The position numbers and the translations under genes are program-made. From Oryzias latipes (taxonomy: Eukaryota; Chordata; Actinopteri; Beloniformes; Adrianichthyidae), in contig NC_019880.2 in assembly GCF_002234675.1 (NCBI RefSeq), positions 13,195,756 to 13,259,755 of the forward strand: a DNA stretch of 64,000 nt, written 5' to 3'. A model generated the notes under the pieces. That model was not told the origin of the DNA. It did no database searches and saw only the letters and a program-made list of their open reading frames with translations. Positions 40,201 through 51,352 of the stretch are shown here, one piece after another (within the stretch, counting starts at the first letter, position 1; every line of letters starts with the position of its first letter).

Positions 40201-42444
40201 CACAGGTCGGTGTGGACATTTCTGGCGGGCAAGTGGACGGATTAGTCGTGAAGATTCACAGTGTTCTGGTTCCTTATCGTTTATCCAAAGCCATGATTCA
40301 CTCGATGAAGGTAAAAGGATCCTTCAGCACATTTCGACACAATTGTCCTAAATTGAATAATCCATCTATCCGGTAGGTCGTTGATCAAGTGGATAAGAAG
40401 TTTCTTGCGTGTCTTATCAACACAAGAGAAGAAGAGCTGGCATCAGACGGTGACACTGAAGGTATGGGAGGATAAATCAAAGCTTTGCTGGCATTTATGT
40501 ATTTTACATTGTTGTTTTTACTTCTCAGGAAATCTGCTGGTACTGGTGGATCAGCATGCTGCACATGAAAGAGTTCGACTTGAAAACCTCATCACAGGTT
40601 ACAAAAAATAAATACATCTGTAGTAAAAATGTTGGAAATCCAAAAATTGCAATAGTGTTTACTGGAATCTCAAGGGAAACATTTGAATGATTACTGTATC
40701 ATTTGTCAGATTCATACGAGGACAACCCAGAAATATTTGGAGAGAAGTGGTTGTGCTCATCGACCATCGTTCCACCTCTGGAGATCAGTGTAACAGAAGA
40801 GGAGCTCAGGCTGCTGAGGTGGAGACAGTCTGAATGTGGACTGAAACAAACCAGTGAACAAAGCTTGAATAATTTGTTTCTATTTTTAAAGCATTCCCAG
40901 TGGTCTTTTATGCCGTTTTTAGCCAAAATCAAAACTCTGTGTTTTTTTTTTAGGACATAGTTTCTGCAGAGCAGCATTAGTTCATTCGAAATTTACCTCC
41001 GAGTTGTGGGTGGGACTGTAGGGGCAGAGCAACCCCGTCCCCCCTTCCTCTTTCCGTTGCTGGGAACTCCCTTGTTTATCCAGCCGTACAGTTTTTGAGT
41101 CAGACGCCAGCTCGGATCTATTTGTCTGCAAGTGAATGGATCAGAATAAAGTGGAGCAGGGAGCTTTTGCCCCACCCAGCGGATTTTCTGCGTCAAAAAG
41201 ACAATCTTTTTCAAATGCATCGTTTTGTCTTCTTCTGCTTCACCACAATTTAAATGAAGAAATACGCAGAAATGAAATTTGGAGCTTCATTTTCTTTCAA
41301 ATGTTTTGAATGTCTTTTCTTTGTAACATTCTTTTCCAAGTTGGCATCATTATAAACTTATATTTCTATACTGAAATACAGTAGAATAAATAACAAGAAA
41401 ATTCAAGTTTAGTTAAATCGAAAATTCTTTTCCAAAATGAAAAAAAAAAAAAATTTCTGCCTGTTCTTCTAAAAAGTGGAGTATATTCCAAAAATAAATT
41501 CACCTTTGTCATATTTTTTGCCAAGCCTCATAGCGATGATCAAACATCTTTTCGTATTTGTCCTAGAATATTTTTTTGTCTTCTGGATGCAGCTCGTGCA
41601 GGTCACAGTTGAGGAGTTTGGGCCTGGAAGTTACCTTTTCAGAGACACAAAGACCCAGCATTTTTGTAGGGAAGGTGCCGCTGTGCTTTTTGGAAAAAGA
41701 GACTAATGAGCTGAAGAGAGGTAGACCATCCATTATCAAGACCATCGTTGAGGTAAGCTGTTTGACCCAATGCGGTTTTATTTAGAGACTCATTTTGCAG
41801 AGGAAGGCTCTCTTTAACTCTCTTTGTTATTGCCTAAACCCCACTTTAGGAGTATCTTCAAGAGCAGATTGAAGTAAGATGGAATTTAATTAGGAGCTTT
41901 TTTTATTCTTAGTGAGCATTTTCTTTAAGAGATGTCTTTCTCTTACTGTTTCTGTTTTAGTTACTGCTCTCTACTGGCAGGGTGAAAAGGACTTTACCCA
42001 TCACTGTGCTGAAAGTCCTCGCCTCGCTTGCGTGCCACGGTAAAGAGGAATCCCTTCTCTTAAAGCTTACATTCATTTTTCCATACAGTAATGATCCCCA
42101 AACCTTTTTTTTGTCTTACCTTTGCACCTAAAACAGGCGCCGTCAAGTTCAATGACACTCTCAACAGGGACGAATGCCACAGCTTAGTGGCATCTTTGTC
42201 TTCTTGCCAGCTGCCCTTCCAGTGCGCCCACGGCCGTCCTTCTATTGCCCCTCTTGTAGATATTCGTCATTTGGATGAAGAGTCGAAGGTACCAGAGTTT
42301 AGCAGCACATCTGACTTGATCTGACCTTGCAGAGTGATGTTTACTAAAAACAAAGACTTCTTCTTCTTACAGGATTTCCAGAAACCGAATCTGAAAAAGC
42401 TGAGAAGAATGTATGAAGCATGGCAGCTCCAAGGGAACATCTAA
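37268..42444 (+). CDS. mlh3: DNA mismatch repair protein Mlh3
   Basis: Twelve coding exons join in frame: 37268-39710, 39838-39939, 40017-40096, 40206-40310, 40377-40461, 40529-40597, 40710-40818, 41593-41752, 41850-41873, 41961-42039, 42137-42288 and 42373-42444. The ATG at 37307 ([10 protein letters not shown]) matches the human MLH3 start; 37268 would add 13 residues. The GHKL ATPase domain shows [30 protein letters not shown] and SAGTTV. The C-terminal endonuclease motif D-QHA-x2-E-x4-E is present as [12 protein letters not shown] in exon 40529-40597, with ACHGAVKFND and [11 protein letters not shown] later. Mlh3 pairs with Mlh1 and nicks DNA in meiotic crossover resolution and mismatch repair. 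The first coding exon is 2.4 kb and holds the long, poorly conserved linker, as in other vertebrates. One exon is only 24 bases (EYLQEQIE). AATAAA is at 42560-42565. Confidence 0.95.
40850..41230 (+). repeat. Dispersed repeat family A, copy 5 (mlh3 intron)
   Basis: CCCAGTGGTCTTTTATGCCG, GGACATAGTTTCTGCAGAGC and GAGTTGTGGGTGGGACTG follow the family order. It lies just inside the intron after the exon ending at 40818 and accounts for part of its size. Confidence 0.7.
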
Positions 42445-42569
42445 GTGCTCATTCAATATTTAATGTGTAGCTCACAGCAACACAAAACTAAATCACTTCA
42501 TAAAATCATATTTATTAAATGACTTGGATATCTAAGTTGTCCTTTTTTTTAATTTTAGTAATAAATGTT

Positions 42570-44940
42570 TTTGAAACCAAAGCCACGGTTAAACTGCTGG
42601 AAGGCATTTATAACTAAAAGACAGCTAATATTTGTAATGTATGAAAAACTGTCTGAATTTTAAAAGTTTAAGAAAAAAAGATATGCCAGCATAAAGTGAA
42701 ATAAGATCACATTTAGTGGTCATGTGTGATTTTGGAAAATAGTCCTTATTTGAAATAGTCTTTTGGTCAATAGTTACTTTTTTTTTCAATAAAGAGAGAG
42801 ACTCAAACTTACCTGTACAAGTGCAAACTAGAAATTTGCTGCAGAAATAAAATCAGAACCTTTTGTAATGTTTTTTTTCTACAGTGAACACCCAGTTACA
42901 GGTTTGCTCTGGCTCGGTTAAAGAATCACATCATTACACAACTCTAAAGGCCGTTTAACTCCCTTTTTTGGTACCGCAGAATATCTGGCGAGCAGATATT
43001 TGTTGTGCTGTTTGTGCAACAGCAGCAGGTGTCTCGATTTGGTCATTTGCAGCGGTAAATGCCGTTTAGGAGCACGTTTCTGCAGAATTCTTTTAAAAGA
43101 TTTCACACATCTGCAAAAAACAGGGGAAAAAGTTAAATCGTTAAATCTTTTGAAATCAGAAGAGCATTGACTTGAAACGATAACACAATTTCTTCTATTA
43201 ATATTAAACATATTTATTTTTAAATGTTCTGCCTTTCTACCTGGTAAACACAGTTTTTTTCTCAAATATGGAAATCGTATTTTAGTAATTCTGCACTTTG
43301 CCAACTTTGCATGGACAGTAGTAAACTGGCTCCAGGTTAGCCAGACTACCTGAACCAGCACTTACCTTAGTTAAAAACAGGTAGATTCAACACTAAATTC
43401 TACTAACTTCAGGTTAACCTTTGACTTTACTCTAGGTAATGTTTTTCTCAAACAATGTATCTTTATTTGACAGATTTTTTTATTTATTATTTCACTTTTC
43501 TCACATTCTGAGTGATATCTCTTCATAATACTGCTAAAGCACATTTCTTCTCCCACCCTTGTAAATTACAAATGTAAACCTAGTTTTACGTTTGCTTTCA
43601 AAAACATTCTCAAATTGACCAAATTACAAATTGGGTGTCTAAACTGTTTTTTACTTTAACATATTAATTGGATTTAGTTATATTTTTTCTCCTTTTAAAT
43701 TAAGAATCAATGTTCAGTTGTTGTTTTTTCTAACAAAATGAAGAAATTTGAATTATAATTAGAAGAAAAAAACAGGTTACACCCTTACAAGTTAATAGAA
43801 GTCATATTATTTTTGTAAAAATGTAAAATCGCTCTGCTTATGTAGCAAATACTGTTCTTATTTAGTGAGAAGTAACTGAAATTGCATCTTTTTACAGTCC
43901 AGGCAATCGAAAGAAGAAGATTCAAAAGAAAAATGATGTTAATGCACTGTTGATTGCCCTTTTCCCCCCACAGTTCCAAATCATTAAATGTGACACAACC
44001 ACCTTTACAAAGTAAACTCATAAAACTGGGTATAAGAATAGGATTAAAGCAAGACGTTCAAGGCTGGTTAGGGCAACAAATTGGGAGTGATGACAGCCAA
44101 ACCAACCTCTTCTAATCTTTAGTAACACTAACTGCTGAACAGACATGCAGCTCCTTTCTTATTTCCCCTTTGCTGACAATGCTGAAATATATATTAACAA
44201 ATGGAATGAGCAAACATTAATGGCAGGAGGATATACTAAAGGTAATAACATACCTTTATAAAATAACAAATAAAAACCATTTAAATTTGGAACCACAAAC
44301 CCAACAAAATCCAAAGCAAAACAAGTCTTGACAAATTTTGGTCTGGAAAGGATTTCACAGATTCAACATAGTTTTCAATTAAAAACGAAACAGAAAATTT
44401 AAAAAACATGTTTTTTTAAATATAGATATGAAAATTTGGACTTGTTAAGAAATATAGCTAGTATTCTATATTTGAATTATTTAATTTTTTGTGAGAGCGA
44501 CTGACATTGGAAAAACTAAACAATAGATGTTTAGATCAAATTTAGTGAACAAGTTTACAAGAATTTTGCTGCTCCTCTGGCAATTGTCAGTTTTGGACAA
44601 TAATATCAGCTGCTGAGCTCAAGGGGAGCCTCCCCAGGGCAGATTGCCAAAAATTACAACAATATAATTCATTTTTTGTGTTCAAGGGCGTTAAGAATCG
44701 TTAACTCTGTATTGAAATTAGCTTTTGCTAATATTAGAAATGCTTGGCCATTTTTATTTTTTTACTGTTAGAATGTCAATATCATACATGAATGTAAAAA
44801 CAGGCTTTTGTTTTTGTTCCTTAATACATTTATAAATGGGGCAGAAAAAGTCCCTGCTCGCATGGATAATAATGGTTTATTGTTAGGGAAATATTTTTAT
44901 TTGTGAGCCTTTTTTTTTTCCTTCGAGAAAAATGTAAGGC
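42570..44940. other. mlh3-fos spacer
   Basis: Mostly AT-rich without recognisable genes, apart from a weak minus-strand exon candidate at 42918-43102 listed separately. TMED10, the human neighbour of FOS on this side, is not seen. Confidence 0.45.
42918..43102 (-). other. Possible terminal exon of an unidentified minus-strand gene
   Basis: On the minus strand a strong acceptor (TTTTCCCCTGTTTTTTGCAG) is followed by an open frame of about 61 codons: CVKSFKRILQKRAPKRHLPL to the end KRPLELCNDVIL. The peptide is basic and of fair complexity. Without splicing the frame extends to 147 codons (43361). I found no upstream partner exon and do not recognise it, so it may be chance. Confidence 0.2.
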
Positions 44941-45006
44941 TCTCATGGCGCCCCCCTCTTCCGCGGATGGTACAGTCTTGGTTCATTCATAAAATTCAAG
45001 CGGAGC

Positions 45007-45012
45007 ATAAAA
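45007..45012 (+). promoter_or_regulatory. fos TATA-like box
   Basis: ATAAAA within GAGCATAAAAGGAGGGG lies 150 bases before the fos ATG, in a short GC-richer stretch, as expected for an immediate-early promoter. I found no clear serum response element CC(A/T)6GG in the 500 bases upstream. Confidence 0.55.
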
Positions 45013-45162
45013 GGAGGGGCTTGCATTCTAGTCATTCAGTAACCAGGTATACACCTGGAGAACAGACCCCACTCGTTCAGCCCAAACGGAGGTCCGGCGT
45101 CATATTTGTCCAGCGTGGTATTGGTTTTGTTTTTATTTGTTTGTTTTTCCCCTGCATGCGTG

Positions 45163-47200
45163 ATGTATCACAATCTAACGCCTGATAATATGGATGCAGC
45201 CCCCTCCAGCTTGCGGACAGAGTCTCCAGTCGGGACACTCTGCCAGAAATCGCCTGAAGAGGCCACCTCTCCAGCTTCATCCGAGAACAACACGCAGGTA
45301 TGGACCCCCCACCCCCACCCCATCCTCCTCCTCCTTTTGGGATCCGTGCAGCATCCGCCCTGCTGCTTTTATTTTTGTAAGCATTGTTTACGTTATTGAT
45401 TCAATGGGATTCTTGCTCATTTACATGTAAGAACAAAATGATAGGGGATGGTTTAAAAATATAGTGCAGGCGCATTTTAAACTGTGGCTGGGTTGTTATG
45501 ACCCCCCCCCCCCCCCCCCCAGTCCTCCGGACCAATTGTGAGCGTGTCGATGCAGCGGTTCATTGAGAAAAATAAATCCATTCAGGAGACTCCTCAGCCT
45601 CCCTGCGTCAGTGTTGACGTCAGACTCAGCCATAAAGTCAAATATCGATCCGAAAGAGGCTATTTGTGGTGAGGCATGATTTTAAAAATAAATTGCAGCA
45701 TGCAGGGGTATCCTCTGGTTTCTAAAAATGATTTAAGGTCTTCTAGTAATTTTGTATTGGTAGCAGTTAATCTATTATTTAAAAATCAAATTGCTTTTCT
45801 TTTTAATCTTCTTCTTTTTAGGAGATTTGCCCAGATGCCCCTGAAGACACTGCATTTGTCCCTACAGTCACAGCCATATCGTCTACCCCAGATTTCCAGT
45901 GGATGGTCCAGCCTACGATTATTACTTCTGTCTCCCTGTCTCTGGGTAGGAAGCAAGCCAATGAACCGCAAAGCTCTCACCAGGCAACACCCAAAGCAGG
46001 CGGGAATAAGGGAAAAAATGCTGCCAGGAAGGGAAAAGCAGAGCAGGTGGGTCCGTCAGCTTTGATGAAGTCCATTTGTGATTGGATGGAAATATTGCAC
46101 GTTCGCCAGTGAAGGGATGCTCGTGTGCAGGGGTGCTGTGTTGCCTTCCATAGGCAGACAATTTATATTCAGGTCACAACAAGTCTGCAACAATGGTCTA
46201 TTTTTAGCAGCATTGCAGCGAAACATGCTTTTGCCATTCCTCTGAGGTTGAAAGTGGGAGCGGATGGAGGGGATTAGCTAATGAAATGGCAGGATTCTTA
46301 CAGTTGATAATCCCATTACTTTTTTCCGCATCCTATAGCTTTCCCCAGAAGAGGAGGAGAAAAAGAGGATAAGAAGGGAGAGGAATAAAATGGCTGCAGC
46401 AAAGTGTCGCAACAGAAGGCGAGAGCTCACAGACACACTTCAAGCTGTAAGTAAACAGCGATGCCCTGATATGCACCTCACCGCTGTGCATTTGTCTGTT
46501 TGATGACTTTCATTGTGGATCCTATTTTAAGGAGACGGACAAGCTGGAGGAGGAAAAAACAGCCCTGGAGACGGAAATAGCCAACCTGCTCAAAGAGAAA
46601 GAGCGCCTTGAGTTTGTCCTTGCTTCACATAAACCAGTTTGTCAGATGCCAGAAGAGCTCGAGTCCATTTTTCAGGAGCCAGCGGGGTCCTTGGAGCTAC
46701 TGCCCAGTCCAGATGAGGACAGACTTCCAGAGGAGGACATCCAGGAAGCACCTTCACTCCCAGACTTGGACTTCCCCAATGATCCATCCACAGCTATCTC
46801 TGGGAACTCTAATATCTTACTGTGTGCCAGCGCTGAGATCAACATCTGCGATCTTGAGCCGTCTCTGGACATTAAGGATGGACTTCTAGACAACATGTTA
46901 CCCAGTTTGGAGGAGAAAACCTCCTCGGAGACGGCTCGATCAGTGCCAGACATAGATTTGAGCAATTCTCTTGGGGTGTCGGACTGGGAGACCTTGTATA
47001 AGTCTGTTTCCAGTGACCTAGAGCCTCTCAGTACCCCTGTAGTGACGTCCACCCCCACCTGCAGCAGCTACCTGTCTGTGTTTACCTTTGCCTGTCCTGA
47101 GCTGGACTCTCTGGCAGAGGGACTGGACCATCTCAAAGGTCCAGGAAGCAAAGCAGAATCCGTAGACATTCTCAACTCCCCGACTCTTCTGGCCTTATAA
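45163..47200 (+). CDS. fos: Proto-oncogene protein Fos (AP-1 bZIP factor)
   Basis: Four coding exons, the exon number of vertebrate FOS genes, join in frame: 45163-45297, 45822-46046, 46339-46446 and 46532-47200, giving 378 residues (human FOS 380). Exon 2 carries [20 protein letters not shown]. Exons 3-4 carry the basic region ([20 protein letters not shown]) and the leucine zipper ([16 protein letters not shown] to [12 protein letters not shown]). The C terminus has [25 protein letters not shown] and the family end LNSPTLLAL, closer to FOS than to FOSL2. The N terminus ([13 protein letters not shown]) is shorter and unlike human FOS, suggesting one of the teleost fosa-type duplicates. Fos dimerises with Jun to bind TGA(C/G)TCA and is induced rapidly. 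The 3' region has an AU-rich stretch at 47685-47700. Confidence 0.93.
45615..45622. promoter_or_regulatory. Consensus cAMP-response element in fos intron 1
   Basis: Exact TGACGTCA palindrome in the first intron, about 320 bases past exon 1, the type of site bound by CREB/ATF and Jun-containing dimers. It could provide auto- or cAMP-dependent control (inference). Confidence 0.5.
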
Positions 47201-47684
47201 TGCAAAAGAGATGAGTTCAAACCCAGAACTTTGAAATGAAATCAGCAATGAATGCCCCTTATGCTGTAATAAGAGTTCATGAAATGTCTCGTGTGTGACT
47301 ACACAATCAGAAACATTCTCCAGATGCTCAGCCAACAGAGCGGTGTAGCTAAAAAGCATGGCTCTTCACTTACCAGGAAAGACTGGATTATAACGCGCAT
47401 GAAGATATTCCAAGGGATTTTTCAGAGCCCACATATATCCGATCTGTTACTCGATCTACAGTGTATCGTGGCAGTCGAAGTGTTCCAGTACGGTTTTGTG
47501 TTTTTTGGTGTCGGTAGTGTATCGATTGCTGTAAACGCCGTATTTACTCATCCACTCGTGTTCAGTATACCTGCATACCTCAAACGCCATCAACTGTGGA
47601 TTGACCTCAATGTTCAAATGTTGACAGTTTTCCATGAAAACATCCAGTGCTATATAGTACATATATATGTTATAAAGATGTAAC

Positions 47685-47700
47685 TTATTATTTATTTTTT
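47685..47700 (+). promoter_or_regulatory. AU-rich element in fos 3' untranslated region
   Basis: TTATTATTTATTTTTT contains TATTTAT. AU-rich elements in FOS 3' untranslated regions are known to cause rapid mRNA decay. This lies 485 bases past the stop; the first AATAAA I see is at 48290-48295, so the element would be inside the message. Confidence 0.45.
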
Positions 47701-47784
47701 TACCTTATAGATTTGTTAAAAAAATGAAAAGATAGGCATTAATTTTAGGGCTGTGTGTCACTGCCAAAATTAACAATAGCAGTA

Positions 47785-48031
47785 CCCTTAGCAAAAAGTA
47801 GACCACTTGAAGTTTATTTTATTACGTACACTTGAGAATGAGATTAGCAAGTATACTATAGTGTGGGAAGTATACCAACTGAATACTTCTTCAGTCTAAA
47901 TTGGACCATTTTAAGTTTACAATATAGCTATAAATAGAATATAAAAAGTACACTTTAAGTATACTGCCTCACTTTTACTATGAAAAAAGTATACTTGTAG
48001 TATACTGAAATAGACTACTTTTTGCTAAGGG
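47785..48031. repeat. MITE with CCCTTAGCAAAAAGTAG ends
   Basis: 247 bp bounded by CCCTTAGCAAAAAGTAG and its inverse CTACTTTTTGCTAAGGG, with internal GTATACTTG/AAGTATAC words. Non-coding. It probably lies inside the fos 3' untranslated region. Confidence 0.7.
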
Positions 48032-48439
48032 AAATATCAACAAATTTGCCAATTTGGTTTGAAAAATGTTTTCACACTCTTAAAAGAAGTAAAGCTTAAC
48101 TTTTTATTTATTAAGTTGGGAATATTGTCATCAAAAAATAAGAGTTATTTTTGACTGGAAAGAAAATACATAAAATAACAAAAATATTTCTGATTATTTG
48201 ATGTGTGAATTGATGATAAAACTCAATTCATAATTTTATTTTTTAAAACCCAGACATAATTGATTATATCCATGCTGGTGAATGATATCAATAAATTCTT
48301 CAAACTCTTTTTTGTGGCTGATGGTTTTGATTATTTCTTGTTTAAAATAAAAGGTTTTTATATCTGATACCCAAAGTGAAGTTATCTAATCGGAACCAGT
48401 AGTTTACCTGATATGGATTTTAAGTACAATCATCTGTTG

Positions 48440-48880
48440 ATCAATTTTCAAAGCGTGTGGTCTTTAATTATAGTTATGCTGTTTTTAGGCAAAATAATAA
48501 ATAAATAAACAGTGTTGTTTTCTTGGACATAGTTTCTGTAGAGCGGCAGAAGTTCGTCCGAAAATCTTCTCTGAGTTGTGTGGAGTGAGCCTTTTTTCAT
48601 TTCCCATCATCCCTTTGTTCACGCCAGTTTACAGCCCCTCACAACCCTAACCTATCATTAACAGTGGTGCAACAAAAATGGAGAGCAATATTGGGGCTAT
48701 CCAGCTGTACAGTTTGGGGCCAGATGACAACTTGGACGACGAAAATGAAGACGTAAGTGGATCTAGTCATCTACAAGTGGATGCATTAAAAAGGGCGGAG
48801 CAGGGAGCTTGTGAATTGCCGATTGTAGTTTTTGCATCATAAACACAAGGGTTTTCAAACGAGGTTTATTGTCCGTCTTC
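48440..48880 (+). repeat. Dispersed repeat family A, copy 6
   Basis: GTGGTCTTTAATTATAG, GGACATAGTTTCTGTAGAGC, GGTGCAACAAAAATGGAGAG and CTACAAGTGGATGCATTAAA follow the order of copies 1 and 5. This is the longest plus-strand copy. Confidence 0.7.
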
Positions 48881-49339
48881 TCCTGATGAAAAATGCTACA
48901 AGAACAAGTTACCAAAAAAACAAAAACAAAAAAATCACTATTCTTATTTGAGTTGGTCATCAGCAGCTATAATTTAGAGGAAAGTGGGCTCCCAGTAGTG
49001 GGTGATTGCGTGTTTGCAGTTCGGCCCGAATCTGAGCCACATCACTGCAGCCTCATTCAAGCAGCCTCTGCTTATTGATGGGAGGAGCGGCGTGACTTCC
49101 CTACTTCTTCCCCCCACTATGTACTTTTTTTTTAAACATCCCTGCTTACGTTTTGGTAGGCATACCCTAATTTCCGCATTCCCAAATCCTCCCAGATTGG
49201 GATCCCGTTAAAAAACAAATCGGGCTGATGCAACGATTTCCACTTTTCAGGATTTACTCTCGACCCTCGGCTGAGCAGAAAAAAGGACATTTGTTGCACC
49301 TGGGATCAAAGTCAGGTCAGTAACAAAGTTATGAACTTA

Positions 49340-49760
49340 AATCCATGAACGACTTTCTGGCCGCAGAGGGGAATAATAATGGTCACATTTTTCTATATAA
49401 AAAGTAGGCTTTTATTTTGATGTTTCCCTGCATTTTTTCGTGGTAAAGTCAACGCGCCTCGTTGCCAGGCACGCTTCAGAAACAGCACCGCCTGGAAGCT
49501 CCCCTAACGTTCACACAATTCAGGACAAAATGTTCTCATTTTTGTCTTGTATAATATCTCCATCGGCGCGGTGCCGACAGCGCCTTTAAACTGGAATTAT
49601 TAACAGGAAGTCGATTATCTGCGATGGTCGACCGTTGTGCTGGAAAAGCAGAGTTACGTAAGATAAATGCCGCACTGAAGAAAAAAAGGAGAAAAAAATA
49701 AAAGTAACTTCCGCTTTCAGGTCGACCTTTTTTCCCAGCATGTTATAGTGTTATTTATGA
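49340..49760 (+). promoter_or_regulatory. Probable jdp2 promoter and non-coding first exon region
   Basis: This stretch is richer in CpG than its surroundings (CAACGCGCCTCG, CATCGGCGCGGTGCCGACAG). A donor-like GAGTTAC/GTAAGA lies near 49660. Since jdp2's first coding exon begins with an acceptor at 51327, an upstream untranslated exon must exist, and this is the best place for it. No transcript evidence. Confidence 0.3.
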
Positions 49761-50609
49761 GTTTTTAATCCTCATTTCACTCACATTTACAAGCCTTAAT
49801 GCCAGTAATCAACTACAATGAGTGTTTGTGACCTTTTAGACATTTGTTATTTGCTTCAAACTACACTTTTATTTTGTAACAATAACAAAAAGGTTTTAAC
49901 TTGCGTTTTGAGTCAGTTTCGACACGTGGTTCCACTTTTCTCCATTGACCTCTTGTTAAATAAGACTATTGTCAATCTTAAACTAGTATTTTGTTGTTGT
50001 GAATTCATTTTTTTCTTGAAAACAAAGTTTAAGCACCAAACGTTCTCCTCAAACTTGGTTGTTTGGGATAAGAGGCTGTCGTGTGGTTTAGAAACACTCT
50101 GAGCTGCTGATTTTTCTTTTTTCTTGTCAGCTTTTGTCTACAAAATATAAGGAAGCATTTATCTGATCATACCCACATGTTTGCCAAACCAAAACTGGAA
50201 GAAAAACACTAAATTTTTACTGATGAGAAGTTATATTTTATTTTGAGCAGACAGGAAAGTAAGCATCTCATTGTGCAGGGAAACCTTTTTCCTAACTGTG
50301 CATTAAACCCATTTGAATCCTTTGAATTAAACTGGCCATCACTTATTTATTTATTTTTAATTTTGGGAAACTCCTTCCACCTAGCATTTGGTAAAACAAA
50401 ATTAGCAACACAAATATAGTTCTGAGGGGTTTTTTCTTTTGTCTTTATGTTGTGTCTTTCCTATTTTTGAGATGAAATTAGATTTTTTTCTTCAAACTCC
50501 TAAAAAAGGGATGTTAAATATAAAATATTAAGAATAATAAAACATCCCACTCTCTCCTTTTGTTCCCATCCAGTCCATGAAAAGATGTATTCAAAAATAA
50601 TTAATACCA

Positions 50610-50760
50610 TTACAAGTACAAATACAAAAGTTTAGCCTCAAATACAAATGGGGTTTATAAAAAAATATACACCTAGTATGTCAGAAGATTCATAACCACC
50701 TATTGTAACAGAAAAATCTGTCCAACAGAAAAAGCTCAGCTCAGAAAAATAATAAAGCAG
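50610..50760 (+). repeat. Diverged 3'-tail copy of the GC-rich retroposon
   Basis: AAGTTTAGCCTCAAATACAA, ATGGGGTTTAT, TGTCAGAAGATTCATAACC and TCTGTCCAACAGAAAAAG match 5030-5175 of the retroposon in order. Only the 3' part is here, as expected from 5'-truncated retroposition. Confidence 0.65.
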
Positions 50761-51352
50761 CAAAAATTCAAACTTTTATAGAAAATGGTGGTATATAGCT
50801 GCCAATGAGCTGATTTAGTTCAAATTTCATGATCTCAGTTTAAATCAACATCCAAGTTTTCATCCACATAGTGTGTTTAACACCAATATCATTTCAAATT
50901 GCATTCAAAAACTTGATGTTTACATTCATGAGCACCAAAGCAGAAATTCTGCTGTTCATGTGAACAGAGGAAAAATGAATAAAATCACTCAAATACTCAA
51001 AGTTTTGCAGATTTAATTGTAAATGGTACAGACAATAATTTTTATTTTTCAGCTTCCTATTTTTTTTTGGTGATAAAAAAATAAGCAATTCCTGATATTG
51101 TCAGCTCAGGTACCGGTATCTACAAACGTCTATGTAAATGTCATCTAAATGTCTTTGAACAAGCTGAACACTACATGAAACTCCTTTTTATACTATTTCT
51201 GCCAGGATTACAGGGCTTTTCTTCCCCTCTAATAAAATATGGATACGTAATAACACGCAGACGGGACACAATGTTTGAGGTTTTTGTTGGTCTAACTGGT
51301 TCATCTTCACTCTCTTCCTTCAACAGCGGTGATAAAGGTCGAGTCTGACGTG

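Noticed and set aside
40703-40960. mlh3 exon continuing as [14 protein letters not shown]
   Set aside because: The frame runs into a dispersed repeat; a donor at 40819 joins in phase to the exon at 41593, which restores the family alignment.
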